The notes: a model not told the origin generated them from the sequence alone. Numbered from the stretch's first letter, positions 1 to 9,414 are shown. The stretch is 64,000 nt of DNA from JBAIYU01 sp036763085 (GCF_036763085.1 NZ_JBAIYU010000010.1:823591-887590); one strand, 5' to 3'. Numbers and translations: made by a program.

Positions 1-28
1 TAAATTAGTCTTCTTATCTGGAATCAAT

Positions 29-895
29 TTAAGCAAGAAGGCCTAGTCGCTCATAAATAAAATTAGCTAATTGTCGTGAGGAAAATTTATTTCCATCTAT
101 ATATCCATCTGTATTGAAAACCCCATCAACATGCCCATCATCTAATCGTATGTACATAATTTTTTCTTCTTCTTTTTCCATAATCAATTCACGAATAGCC
201 CTAAATTCAAGTCCACACCATTTTTTATCTTGATATTTTTCGCACAAAAAGACCACAATTAGTTTTGATCGATTTCTATAAATATCTTGCAATAAAGTGT
301 CCAATGATGGTCTAGCAAGCTGACTAATATAATTATTATCATAAAAGATTCGGCTCTCATCAATTAGTTGTCCTAGTTCTTCCACAATTTGTTTGACGAC
401 ATCTCGCGATTCACCAGCAAATGTAAATGATATATCAAAAATATGTTTCGTAATATCAATAGGTTTTGTCGATGTTAAAGGGTTTAGAACAATATCTAAA
501 GCTTGTAACTCTTTAAAAAGATTAACTTTTTTTAATGCCCAATGAGTTCTATTTAATTCCCACTCATGAATATCCAGCTCAAACTGCCTCTTACGTAGAT
601 ACTCTGATGGAATCTCTTTAACTTTTCGAAATACAATTTTAACTTTACCTTGACGAACTAGAATATCTGTTATACACCCTACACTAGCATTTTTTTCGCA
701 GTAATCTTCATAAGCAAAAATACAAGGATACTTTTTCAATTGATCTATTTCATCTGTCCCAAATTTAACATATTTCTCAACTAAGTCACTTTCTGTATAC
801 TCTCTTATACAACGCGATAAATCAAATATTACTGTATCTTCTTCCCAAGCTTCTTCATTACCTGAGATTAGAAGATTATATATTTCTTGAGCCAT
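29..895 (-). CDS. TIR-domain protein, probable defence effector
   Basis: The C-terminal half (about residues 152-288) reads as a bacterial TIR domain: it opens with DISFTFAGESRD, and residues 226-230 read WCGLE, where E230 sits at the place of the NADase glutamate of enzymatic TIR domains. The N-terminal 150 residues are an unrecognised domain, perhaps a sensor. TIR proteins of this kind commonly cleave NAD+ or make signalling nucleotides during phage infection; that is family knowledge and is not shown here. The gene follows an XRE regulator by about 105 nt on the same strand and may be co-transcribed with it. There is no signal peptide or membrane segment. Confidence 0.8.
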   Translation of the reverse strand: MAQEIYNLLISGNEEAWEEDTVIFDLSRCIREYTESDLVEKYVKFGTDEIDQLKKYPCIFAYEDYCEKNASVGCITDILVRQGKVKIVFRKVKEIPSEYLRKRQFELDIHEWELNRTHWALKKVNLFKELQALDIVLNPLTSTKPIDITKHIFDISFTFAGESRDVVKQIVEELGQLIDESRIFYDNNYISQLARPSLDTLLQDIYRNRSKLIVVFLCEKYQDKKWCGLEFRAIRELIMEKEEEKIMYIRLDDGHVDGVFNTDGYIDGNKFSSRQLANFIYERLGLLA

Positions 896-1000
896 TGTAA
901 GATCATTCCTTTTTGTAATAGCGTTTGCTTATTATCAGCAATATTGATACCAGAGACTTTGTACAACATATAAAATATTTTAGAAAAGTTTATCTCTTCA

Positions 1001-1627
1001 CTAATCTGAAACTTTGTGTAGTTGTTCATCAGTGTGGTTTAGAAAATTCTCTAGAAACTCAGGTAAATAACGCTCGCAGATTTCTTTCCTAACAATTGCA
1101 TGTCCCCCGAACATGCGAAATACAATAACATCTTCCTCTTCGTTCAGCAACATCGGTCTAGAATGTGCTTGTATACATGCTTCAATCGCTCTCAATGGAA
1201 TAACCGGTCTCAGTCTTCTAACTTCCAATGTTCGCATTTCATCTAACCAGCCAACCCATTCTGTCTGCCCCCCGATTACACTATTTTCTTCGGATTGAAC
1301 CCAGTAATACTCAGAATTCTCGTCAACAGCAATACTTCTTTTGCATTGAAGATAGCGGCTATAAATCTTATTATACTTTCCATTCAGAAAAATCTTGTTT
1401 GATTCTTCTTTTAAATCGCCTTCAAATGCTAACAATCCTAGCAAATAGTCCGAGGAGACATCAAAATATGTTGCCAATTTCACCAACGTGTAAGTATCAG
1501 GTTTAGACTTATCTGTCTCGTATCTTTGAATAGATTTTATACTAACACCTAATTCCTCCGCTAATTTTTCTTGACTCAATGAAAGAGAAATTCTTAATTC
1601 TTTTAGCTTTTGTCCTTGCGTTTTCAC
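1001..1627 (-). CDS. XRE-family HTH transcriptional regulator
   Basis: An N-terminal helix-turn-helix of the Cro/CI type is clear (LSQEKLAEELGVSIKSIQRYE), followed by an unrecognised C-terminal domain of about 130 residues. I start it at a GTG at 1627 because an AGGAGG lies 9 nt upstream. The reading frame stays open to 1777, but the upstream ATG at 1648 has no comparable ribosome binding site. It lies directly upstream of the TIR gene on the same strand, so control of the TIR gene is the simplest inference. The product would be 208 residues. Confidence 0.8.
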   Translation of the reverse strand: MKTQGQKLKELRISLSLSQEKLAEELGVSIKSIQRYETDKSKPDTYTLVKLATYFDVSSDYLLGLLAFEGDLKEESNKIFLNGKYNKIYSRYLQCKRSIAVDENSEYYWVQSEENSVIGGQTEWVGWLDEMRTLEVRRLRPVIPLRAIEACIQAHSRPMLLNEEEDVIVFRMFGGHAIVRKEICERYLPEFLENFLNHTDEQLHKVSD

Positions 1628-1806
1628 AGCCCATTCCCTCCTGATCATCTGTATCTTGATAATAGTACAAATAATTCCTTTAGAAAATGGACAAATATGT
1701 CTTAAAGTAGGAAGAACGAAAAACCTTTTAGATCCTGCCATATTAATGGAAAGGTTAAACAACAAACTTGTATCCATTTATCATTTTCAATTAACACTTA
1801 AAAAAC

Positions 1807-1827
1807 AAACCGCTATTAAAGCGGTTT
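1807..1827 (-). terminator. Hairpin terminator after OLD-type nuclease gene
   Basis: The perfect inverted repeat AAACCGCT/AGCGGTTT with a 5-nt loop touches the stop codon of the upstream nuclease gene. On the minus strand a short T-rich stretch follows. Confidence 0.65.
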
Positions 1828-3614
1828 TAAATAGTCTTTTGTCTCACTAGCATTTCTAACTGTTCAATATCCATCCATTCAATGGCATTTTTCGGTAACT
1901 GCTTAGAATGATCAATCAGTGCTTCTAATAACATTTCTATAATAGAAAAATTGTCTGGCTTGTTCTTTAACTTGACTAGTGCATTGTAAGGTTTCTCCGC
2001 TTTCATCTCCTCATCAAAATATGCTTCTTCAAAGTTGGGTACTGATGCAACAACTCTAACTTTACACGAATTCAAACTAGCCTGACTTAAAATATCAATA
2101 TTTTTACTCCACGCAGGATTTACTATTTCTTTTTCTTTTCTCATTACCTTTGGTTTATCGCTATCGTGTAGAACAGAGTAACTAGTCCCAAAATGATTTA
2201 ATATTTTGATTAAAGAAACTATCGTAGCCTTACCTCTTGCTCTAATAACGTGTACATTCTTAAATTTGTCAGGCTTTTCAACCATAACGTGTTTAAATGC
2301 TGTATATTCGGTGTCTCCTTCTACAATTATAATGCTACCCCCAAAGAAAAACTCAGCCACATATGGGTCAAATATATTTAGGAGTTTCAACTGATCTTTG
2401 TCATTCTCTTCTAATTTTGCTTTATCAGGCCTGAATATTGTAGTTCCACGTATTTCTGTATCAGTTTCTCGCGCAACTCTTACAATCGTTGTGTTATCCC
2501 GAGAAATATCAATAAATTGCGGGGAATGTGTAGTAACCATCACTTGCCAGTTGCCGCACTTCGGGAGACTATAGAGCAAATCGCAAGCTTCTCGAACAGC
2601 GCTTGGATGCAAACAAATTTCTGGCTCATCCAATAGTAGAACATGTGGACGGTTCGCATCTTTACCATTTTTTCTTTTGTTTTCACATAATATTCGCAAA
2701 GCAGTCCATAACAAAGTTCGCCTTGCTCCACTCCCTTGCCTATCGACTGTACTCATGTAACCCTCTTTAGGTCCCATAAGCAACTGTGAATTTGCCTTAA
2801 ATAAATGGATACTTTTTTCCAAATCATCTTCCGGACGTGCATCATATTTGATCTCATACCCAGGAAAAACTTTATCAATATATTCCGTCAGTTCTGTTTG
2901 GACTTTATCGATTTCTGCTTGACTTTCTGCAACTATCTTCTTTTGGATAGCCTTGATACTAGATAATAATTTACTATATTCAGTCTCATCCTCATTCTCA
3001 CCAGAACTCAGTGTTTTAAAGCTCTCTACTCGTTCCTTAATTACACTCTCTAAAAGATTTATTATTTCTTTAGTTTGGTTTTCAGGTGTATCAAATGCAT
3101 CCACTTTATGCGGCTGAGGTCTTCTAGCATTGGAAACTGCCGCAGCACCCCAAGGTCTTTTTTCAGGGTGCCAATCATTCAATTCTTTACTAAATCCACG
3201 TCTTTCGGGCTTTCCGACCTGCGTCCAAGTCCATTTTTCTTTAACAAGTTTTTCACCATTATCCATGGTTAGTATCCACTCATCACCTGGACTATTATCA
3301 TATACCACCGTATGTAATTCGATTTCAGGCAAACAATTTTCATCGATCTTTCCGTTTGGAAAGTCCTGAATAGTTAGAGCTCCCTCCGACGAACCTTCTG
3401 ACATCACAACTTCATAAGCTCTTAAGATTGAGCTTTTTCCACAATTGTTAGGCCCTACTAGAACAACAATATCATCTAATTCGATTTCGACAGGAGTTGA
3501 ACCGATACACCTAAAATTTTTTATAACCAGTTTACTCAACCTCGGTCTAGGCATCGCTATACTTTCTAATATTATTGTTTGATTACAGGTAATATCTTTC
3601 TTTTTAGCTGCCAT
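1827..3614 (-). CDS. OLD-family ATP-dependent endonuclease (AAA ATPase plus TOPRIM)
   Basis: The 595-residue protein starts, after a short tail, with an ABC-type ATPase N-terminus. A Walker A (GPNNCGKSS) is at about residues 54-62, and a signature/Walker B region (LLLDEPEICLHPSA) lies near the middle. A TOPRIM-like segment follows (IIIVEGDTEYTAF, about 424-436), the usual OLD nuclease layout. OLD proteins cut DNA and act in phage defence, for example as GajA of Gabija. No UvrD-type GajB partner is visible next door. The neighbour upstream is instead an HD/HSP90-like ATPase, with a terminator between them. The ATG at 3614 has an AGGAGG ribosome binding site. Confidence 0.82.
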   Translation of the reverse strand: MAAKKKDITCNQTIILESIAMPRPRLSKLVIKNFRCIGSTPVEIELDDIVVLVGPNNCGKSSILRAYEVVMSEGSSEGALTIQDFPNGKIDENCLPEIELHTVVYDNSPGDEWILTMDNGEKLVKEKWTWTQVGKPERRGFSKELNDWHPEKRPWGAAAVSNARRPQPHKVDAFDTPENQTKEIINLLESVIKERVESFKTLSSGENEDETEYSKLLSSIKAIQKKIVAESQAEIDKVQTELTEYIDKVFPGYEIKYDARPEDDLEKSIHLFKANSQLLMGPKEGYMSTVDRQGSGARRTLLWTALRILCENKRKNGKDANRPHVLLLDEPEICLHPSAVREACDLLYSLPKCGNWQVMVTTHSPQFIDISRDNTTIVRVARETDTEIRGTTIFRPDKAKLEENDKDQLKLLNIFDPYVAEFFFGGSIIIVEGDTEYTAFKHVMVEKPDKFKNVHVIRARGKATIVSLIKILNHFGTSYSVLHDSDKPKVMRKEKEIVNPAWSKNIDILSQASLNSCKVRVVASVPNFEEAYFDEEMKAEKPYNALVKLKNKPDNFSIIEMLLEALIDHSKQLPKNAIEWMDIEQLEMLVRQKTI

Positions 3615-3760
3615 AATACGCCTCCTCTTTGAGCAAAAACAATAAATCTTGTAAAACTTTCATACTGCTTTTCACTACAATTCATAATTACACTTTTTTA
3701 GTTCTTTAATCATGCGACAGAAACCTTCCATTCTTTTCTTTTTTTACCATAATTTTATAT

Positions 3761-3820
3761 AAAATGACACGCAAAAATAGAGCCCCTCTAATAGGTGTAT
3801 CTCTTTTTGCGTGTCATTTT
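3761..3820 (-). terminator. Strong terminator after HD/HSP90-like gene
   Basis: Seventeen perfectly paired bases (3761-3777 with 3804-3820, arm core ATGACACGCAAAAA) lie 4 nt past the stop of the upstream gene. This ends the HD/HSP90 unit before the nuclease gene, so the two are probably separate transcripts. Confidence 0.8.
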
Positions 3821-3823
3821 AAG

Positions 3824-6232
3824 TTAAATATCATTAATTACCGCTACCAACTCTTGTTTTTTTGTGTGTTTAATAATAATTTGTTTTAATACACTCCATC
3901 GCTTAATTCCCATTTTTTCCGCAAGTTGTTTGCACACAATCCGAAGCAAGCGTTCTTCGAATTCAATCCACTTACTATCGAAAATTATTTCGGTTCGCGC
4001 AGAATTTAAATTCAGATCACCATTTCCACCTAAGTCCAAAACCATTAAAACGGGGAAAGGCCATCGTAATACAGATTTTGAACTCTCAAAATAATCTGGG
4101 AAAAGACTCTTGGGAAATTCAATACCGTGAATTGAAAAAGAAGACTTTGATTTCAGGATAGTTGACCGACTTGTACTCTCGCTTATATTCCCCTCATCGT
4201 CTATTCCAATACTTTGTGATGATTTTATAATTTCACCATCGCTATAGTGGACGTCCATAGCCATATCATATTTTTCACCTTCAACTTCAACCTCTTTAAC
4301 AGCTACTTCAATTTTCTCTACAGGGCGACCATTTTTTACTAAAAATCCAATAATAGCAGAACCAGTAAACCCGAATTCTGAGTCAGATATGTTAATAATT
4401 ATTTCCTCGATATTATCTTCAGATTTCCATGTATAGGTCTTTAAGCTAGCAGGGCTTAATTGCAGAAATTTACTTGAATCATGTTTTTCTATTTGATTGT
4501 TTGAACATATCTCAATTTCAAACGGGGGAAATTTAACAACTGTTTTTACGAATTTTTTAAACTCATTGTCGGACATCCTTTTCCAAGGATGCACCTTCCT
4601 AAGTTGTAAAACCGTTGTTGTTCCTGGTTCTTGTCTTTCTCCTTGTTTTATATAAAAAATACTATCATATCCCTCAACTATCACTTTTAATGGTTCGGCA
4701 TATTTATATTTACCTATTACTCTTTTGGTATCAACCTCTAATGAATCAGAAACCATAAAACAAGAAAGAATTCCAATTCCGAATCTGGAAATCGGTTTAT
4801 ATTGGATATTGGCGTCAGACATCAATTCGTAAAACTCTCTAGATTTGTAAAAAGATGATCCAACGTTTGAATAAAAATTATCAATGATATATTGATCCAT
4901 ACCAATACCATTATCATATATTTCAAGATAATCAACGTTATCCTTGGCGTAAAAAGATACTTGAATTTGGGGGGTATACTCTTCTCCCCATACTTTACTC
5001 AATCTTTCTCTGACCAAGCAGGCATCAATAGAATTTTGAATAAGCTCTCTTAAAGCTACTTCTGGCTTTCCATATAACTCAGTTCCCATTAACAGATCAA
5101 TGATTTGATTTTTATTTAGACTGAACTTTGTATTTTGATATTTGTAAATCGGTTCCCCTGTACAAACATCCTTAATTGCTCTAATTCTACTCCTATCTAC
5201 TTGTTTTGGGAGATTAATCTTGTAGTGCTGTGTTTCATTGTTATTATAGGGATTATTAATGCTCGACAGGATTAAATTACAGTTCTTTAGCTCATTATCG
5301 ATTAAGTCGCAAAAGTTTCTAATTGTTGCTTCAATGGCAGGATGTCTGCACTGTGCAGAAAAAATCAACTTATTTGGAGAAATACTCCACGCATTGATTG
5401 CTTGGTGCTTTTTCCATTCAGCTATTGATACAGGATGTCTTACTGCTAAGTGAGAAAATAATACATTCGGTGTCCTTTTAGGATCAAAATCTATTATATC
5501 GGCCAATCTAAGCATGACAGCAATAAATGGAATACAAATATATGTATCTTGATCACATAACTCAAAGCTTTCAATTTCTAACAAATGCATAGCATCTTCA
5601 TTATGGCTAAAGCATATTTCTGCAAACTGAGATGTCAAATCGGTATCCTTATAATGTATTGATCCATTCCAATCTTTCGAAATTATTTCCCTTACCCTTT
5701 GTGCATGAGTCATTCGAATATACTCAGTTATTAAGTAGTCTTCTAATACTGCCGCTACATGATGTTTCCCCTCATCATGTAGCTTTTGAATTTCATCTAC
5801 TTTTTTAACATTAGACATTTTAAAACGTTGATACTTATTATATTCTGTTTTGGCAAACCCGCCTTCCGAGTCTAGATCTTCACCTTTCCAAGCTCGTAAA
5901 TATTTTTCCTCTGGTGCCATTCCAATGTCATGAAAAAAGGCGGTCAGTATAAGCAGCATCAATTCAGGTATCGATAATCTATTTAGAGTAGCTAGTGGAA
6001 TTAACTTTTCCATAATAAATAAGACATTATAGACATGATCTTCATCGTGAAGAGTAAATTCAGGCATATTTTTAATCACAGTTTTCAACTTATTTATAGC
6101 ATAATGTCCGGCATCATTTATAATCTTTACAACGTCAGCTTTTACCCCATCTTCTTCAAGTGCTAACTTTTCATTCAACTTCTTATATATACAACTATCT
6201 TGTAACTTAATATGTAGAGTGCTTTTAGACAA
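3824..6232 (-). CDS. HD-domain plus HSP90-like (GHKL) ATPase fusion protein
   Basis: The N-terminal 350 residues contain an HD-type metal motif (LHDEDH at about 61-66, FHDIGM at 100-105). The C-terminal half is a GHKL ATPase like HtpG: the N-box ELIQNSIDAC is near residue 400, and DNGIGM and FGIGILSCFM follow. HtpG normally lacks an HD domain. HD/HSP90-type fusions have been reported around bacterial conflict systems, so the defence setting here fits. The likely activity is an ATP-switched phosphohydrolase or nuclease; this is inference. At 802 residues it is longer than HtpG. It stands as a single-gene transcript ended by a strong terminator. Confidence 0.75.
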   Translation of the reverse strand: MSKSTLHIKLQDSCIYKKLNEKLALEEDGVKADVVKIINDAGHYAINKLKTVIKNMPEFTLHDEDHVYNVLFIMEKLIPLATLNRLSIPELMLLILTAFFHDIGMAPEEKYLRAWKGEDLDSEGGFAKTEYNKYQRFKMSNVKKVDEIQKLHDEGKHHVAAVLEDYLITEYIRMTHAQRVREIISKDWNGSIHYKDTDLTSQFAEICFSHNEDAMHLLEIESFELCDQDTYICIPFIAVMLRLADIIDFDPKRTPNVLFSHLAVRHPVSIAEWKKHQAINAWSISPNKLIFSAQCRHPAIEATIRNFCDLIDNELKNCNLILSSINNPYNNNETQHYKINLPKQVDRSRIRAIKDVCTGEPIYKYQNTKFSLNKNQIIDLLMGTELYGKPEVALRELIQNSIDACLVRERLSKVWGEEYTPQIQVSFYAKDNVDYLEIYDNGIGMDQYIIDNFYSNVGSSFYKSREFYELMSDANIQYKPISRFGIGILSCFMVSDSLEVDTKRVIGKYKYAEPLKVIVEGYDSIFYIKQGERQEPGTTTVLQLRKVHPWKRMSDNEFKKFVKTVVKFPPFEIEICSNNQIEKHDSSKFLQLSPASLKTYTWKSEDNIEEIIINISDSEFGFTGSAIIGFLVKNGRPVEKIEVAVKEVEVEGEKYDMAMDVHYSDGEIIKSSQSIGIDDEGNISESTSRSTILKSKSSFSIHGIEFPKSLFPDYFESSKSVLRWPFPVLMVLDLGGNGDLNLNSARTEIIFDSKWIEFEERLLRIVCKQLAEKMGIKRWSVLKQIIIKHTKKQELVAVINDI

Positions 6233-6288
6233 AGCAAGACCTCCCTAGCTTCTTATCTTTATAGTAATAGCTACTTTCCTTATATAAC

Positions 6289-6333
6289 ATAAAACTCCTG
6301 CCATATTTTGTATGAAAATGACAGGAGTTTTAT
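6289..6333 (-). terminator. Terminator after serine recombinase gene
   Basis: Inverted repeat ATAAAACTCCTG/CAGGAGTTTTAT (6289-6300 with 6322-6333), about 30 nt beyond the recombinase stop codon. It separates that gene from the HD/HSP90 gene. Confidence 0.75.
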
Positions 6334-6361
6334 CAAGTCGAAATATCCTTTCCATTTAAAT

Positions 6362-7861
6362 TTAATTATATTGAATCCCCAAATAAACATTATTGTCTTC
6401 CCGGTGATACATAATCTTGCCCACGATTCGCTTCAACAACCTATTCCGTTCCTGTACACTCTCCAAACGCATCCATTTATCCTTAAATACTTTAATCTGC
6501 TGTTTCAGTTTTTCCATCGAAGGCATATCACTTTGTTCCTGAATAACCAGCTTTAAATCCTCAATCTCTTCTTTCATAGCCTGAATCTGCTCTTCCCTCA
6601 TTTTTTTCCGTTCAAGAAAAGTACTCTTATCAATACTGTCCTCTTCCCTCATTTCATACAAGCGCTCTATAGCATGGTGATGCTTTTTAAGTTCTTTTTC
6701 TTTAACAGCTAATAATTGCTTATATTTCGTTATATCCTTATTATGCTCTTGCAATTGCCATTGCAAATTCTCATCAATATGTACCACCCGTTGATACAAG
6801 CCATCAAAGAAATCTTCATTCAGTACACTACTCTTTTGATTGCAACTTTTATCTTCATGACGCTTAGAACAAAGCACGCACCAGCTCTTATTGCCATTTT
6901 TATATATGACAGTCTTTACAATCATCCGTGCGCCACATTTTTCACAAAACATCATACCTGACAATGGCAATACTTCTGATCTTGCTTTAGGGTTAATGGT
7001 TTTTGATAAAGCCAACCTAGCCATAATTTTCTGATGCTCTTCTTCTGTCTTTAGTGGTACATGAGTTCCTTTACTTTTGATCCATTGCTCCTGAGGTAAT
7101 ACCTGTCTAACTCCTTTTTTTCCTTTATGCTTGCCAAAGATAACATACCCCAAATGGACTTCACTGCTTAAAATCCGCTTCACGACGACGGTAGACCATT
7201 TAGACCTCTTTCCCATGGTATCTTTCCGTTGCCTTGATACATTATTCGTCAGCCACTGGGCTATTTCTGTTAAACTACTTCCACTTATATACCGCTCTAC
7301 CATTTCGCGGTAGTAAAATCGTTTGATATCATCTACCAATACCACTTTTTTTAGCCGATCATAATAGTATGGAAACGGCGGTTGACCGCTTGTCCACATA
7401 CCTTTTTGGGCACCATTGATTTTGCCATCCCGCAAGCGTCTTTTAATTATTTTATACTCTTCCGTGGAAACAAATGACTTTATGCCAATGGTCAAAGCGT
7501 CACTGTCATCTTCAAGATCATAAATCTTTTGTGGTGTTATGATTAATGTACCTGCAGATTTAAAGGCTTCCTCTATTTTTCCCAAATCTGCATAACTACC
7601 ACGGCTTAGACGATCAAAGTCTACCACAACAACCCCATCATAGCAGCCGTTATCTACATTTCTTAATAACGTTTGCATTTTTTGTCTCTTTTGAATTGAT
7701 TCCCCTGAAGCAATTTCTTCCAGAATTTCGTAAGTCCAGCCTTTACTTTTAACAAACGAAGTCAGCGCATTTCGGTGTTTTGCCAACACATCTTCAAAAT
7801 CTCCTTCATCTCGGGATTTCCGTAAATAAATTGCCACATGTTTTATTTTTTTATATTTCAT
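6362..7861 (-). CDS. Large serine recombinase
   Basis: An N-terminal resolvase domain carries the catalytic serine in YLRKSRDE (S16) and the conserved DRLSRG segment. A recombinase domain follows, then a zinc ribbon (CEKCGARM ... CVLC), and a long coiled-coil C-terminus rich in E, K and Q. The total of 499 residues is typical of the class that integrates phages and conjugative elements without host factors. I start at the ATG at 7861, which has AAGG 8 nt upstream; the frame opens at a GTG 9 nt earlier. A 35-residue C-terminal remnant of a close paralogue lies at 27963-28069, so more than one such element has visited this region. Confidence 0.88.
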   Translation of the reverse strand: MKYKKIKHVAIYLRKSRDEGDFEDVLAKHRNALTSFVKSKGWTYEILEEIASGESIQKRQKMQTLLRNVDNGCYDGVVVVDFDRLSRGSYADLGKIEEAFKSAGTLIITPQKIYDLEDDSDALTIGIKSFVSTEEYKIIKRRLRDGKINGAQKGMWTSGQPPFPYYYDRLKKVVLVDDIKRFYYREMVERYISGSSLTEIAQWLTNNVSRQRKDTMGKRSKWSTVVVKRILSSEVHLGYVIFGKHKGKKGVRQVLPQEQWIKSKGTHVPLKTEEEHQKIMARLALSKTINPKARSEVLPLSGMMFCEKCGARMIVKTVIYKNGNKSWCVLCSKRHEDKSCNQKSSVLNEDFFDGLYQRVVHIDENLQWQLQEHNKDITKYKQLLAVKEKELKKHHHAIERLYEMREEDSIDKSTFLERKKMREEQIQAMKEEIEDLKLVIQEQSDMPSMEKLKQQIKVFKDKWMRLESVQERNRLLKRIVGKIMYHREDNNVYLGIQYN

Positions 7862-7942
7862 GAACGTCACCTTCTTAAATAAATGTTAATTTCTTTCTCC
7901 TGAATCCGTATGATGTTTCAAAAATTCAGGAGGTTTTTAATA

Positions 7943-8116
7943 ATGTCAAAAATCACTTATACTTTTACACAAACTAATCAACCATCATCGTCAGCCATAC
8001 AGGAATTTAATCAACATGTTCATCAACTCCTTAAGAATCCTATGTATTGCCAAGCTAAAAAAGGGCATAGTTTGGCGGAAACAGCACATAGTACTCAAAC
8101 GCCAGCTAAAAGTTAA
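7943..8116 (+). CDS. Small hypothetical protein
   Basis: The 57-residue product is polar and rich in T, Q and S (start MSKITYTFTQTNQ). I choose the ATG at 7943 because AGGAGG precedes it by 9 nt; an ATG 33 nt upstream in frame has no such site. The gene is divergent from the serine recombinase and is closed by a strong shared terminator. I do not recognise a family. The small size and position beside a recombinase suggest element cargo or a recombination accessory protein. Confidence 0.55.
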   Translation: MSKITYTFTQTNQPSSSAIQEFNQHVHQLLKNPMYCQAKKGHSLAETAHSTQTPAKS

Positions 8117-8130
8117 CAAAAATAGAAAAT

Positions 8131-8171
8131 AAAAAAATCGGAGCGCATTTCATAAACGCTCCGATTTTTTT
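8131..8171. terminator. Bidirectional terminator
   Basis: The arms AAAAAAATCGGAGCG and CGCTCCGATTTTTTT pair perfectly over 15 bases. The hairpin serves the convergent genes on both sides. Confidence 0.85.
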
Positions 8172-8176
8172 ACGCC

Positions 8177-8710
8177 TTATTTTAAATTGTTAGCAATATA
8201 TTCACGCTCTGCCTTTTTCAGATACCGGACAGATTTTTCATAAGTATAGAAGTAGTTTTTCTTTAGTAAGGCCAACTTCTCCAGAGATTGTTCAGAAATA
8301 GCCTTCTTTAGCGCAGGTATCATTTGGCTATTGCTGACTCCATATCGTCCAGGTTGAATAATATCTTCAACTTTGAGTTCATCTAATGGCTTCTCACTTC
8401 TCGTTGTGTTTTCTGGATTGTCTGAGGTAACATCTTGATTAGCTTCCTGTGATTCTGAAATATTCTCTTCATTGGATACGTCTTGAACTTCCTCTTGTTT
8501 TTGTATTTCTTCATAGTCGAAATCATCTATCATTTTTCTACCCGCCTCCATTGCAATTGTTGGTTTGCATTGACGATTTACTACTAAAATTGGTTGACTG
8601 TTGGCAGGTCTACATTTAAGACATAAACCAGAACCATCATCATCCCGATAGGAATAAAGCCTTTTACACAGTCCACATCGTGGAGTTAGAGGTTTAATAT
8701 TCCGCTTCAT
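8177..8710 (-). CDS. Hypothetical protein with N-terminal zinc ribbon
   Basis: Residues 12-33 hold two CxxC pairs (CGLC and CLKC), a likely zinc ribbon. A long acidic, probably disordered linker follows, then a charged helical C-terminus of about 70 residues (LDELKVEDIIQPGRYG onward). The zinc ribbon and lysine-rich end suggest nucleic-acid binding. No family recognised at 177 residues. It lies near the left edge of the satellite-like module, whose possible boundary repeat is about 100 nt upstream. Confidence 0.6.
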   Translation of the reverse strand: MKRNIKPLTPRCGLCKRLYSYRDDDGSGLCLKCRPANSQPILVVNRQCKPTIAMEAGRKMIDDFDYEEIQKQEEVQDVSNEENISESQEANQDVTSDNPENTTRSEKPLDELKVEDIIQPGRYGVSNSQMIPALKKAISEQSLEKLALLKKNYFYTYEKSVRYLKKAEREYIANNLK

Positions 8711-8808
8711 CTAGGCACCTTCTTTGTTATGTTAAGTAATCCTATATTAATCGTATCCTCCTGCTCACAACGCGTAAACGGTTCTAGCTACTTTAATATA
8801 AAAAATAA

Positions 8809-8833
8809 CCTTAGCCAATTCATTGACAAAGGT
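8809..8833 (+). repeat. Left copy of imperfect direct repeat (possible attachment site)
   Basis: The segment AATTCATTGACAA with CTTAG before and GGT after recurs at 17170-17193 with a few differences. The two copies enclose the integrase, putAbiC-like, replication and regulator genes. Attachment sites are one reading. The TTGACA inside could equally make both copies promoter elements. Confidence 0.25.
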
Positions 8834-8892
8834 TTCTCTAATATTTCTCTTGTACTAGAATCTAGGGTTCAAGTGATTGTAAACAGCAAACA

Positions 8893-9159
8893 TTAATGAT
8901 CTTTCCGATATTTTTGGAAGTTTTCCTCTGTCATAGGTTTGAAAAAAGCTATGACATCCATTTGTAATGCTTCAGCAATAGCAAATAAAAAATCCAACTT
9001 CTTCACTGACCATATACCACTAATCGGTATTCGAACTGCAACACAATCACCTTCCACTTTACGTATATAAATTAGGCTACACTTAACTTGTCTGGCTAAC
9101 TGATACTGTGACAGCCCTCGTTTCTCTCTATAAAAGGCAATTCTCTTTCCCAATTCCAT
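8893..9159 (-). CDS. XRE-family HTH regulator
   Basis: A Cro/CI-type helix-turn-helix occupies the first 50 residues (IAFYREKRGLSQYQLARQV), with a short tail ending in an EENFQKYRKDH segment. The start is uncertain: the frame is open to a GTG at 9249, but the DNA-binding domain begins at the ATG at 9159, which has GGAG 3 nt upstream (a short spacing). An intermediate ATG at 9198 is also possible. A cluster of TTTACAC half-sites lies upstream and is a natural operator candidate. It probably governs the adjacent module. Confidence 0.7.
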   Translation of the reverse strand: MELGKRIAFYREKRGLSQYQLARQVKCSLIYIRKVEGDCVAVRIPISGIWSVKKLDFLFAIAEALQMDVIAFFKPMTEENFQKYRKDH

Positions 9160-9358
9160 ATACTCCACTATATAATCTTTCTGCAACCTGGCTCTCCCCA
9201 TCCAATGCAAACATTCGTTTGTTTTGATAATTATAAATGGTTTAAACACTAGCGAACATTAAATTGCAGAAAAATGCCAACCCTAAATTGCTGGCTAACC
9301 ATCCTTCACCCAGTGTCACCACTGGCACTTTTCCCGAGGAGTATAAATGGTTTTATAT

Positions 9359-9414
9359 TTTACACTTCTAGGTGTAAAGTTACACTTTGGGAGAAAATTT
9401 TACACCTTTTACAC
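9359..9414. promoter_or_regulatory. Cluster of five TTTACAC-type half-sites
   Basis: TTTACAC (9359-9365), GTGTAAA (9372-9378), GTTACAC (9379-9385), TTTACAC (9399-9405) and TTTACAC (9408-9414) fall within 56 bp. The first two form an inverted pair. They lie upstream of the XRE gene and between it and the TPR-like gene, and look like operators for a dimeric repressor. Confidence 0.45.
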
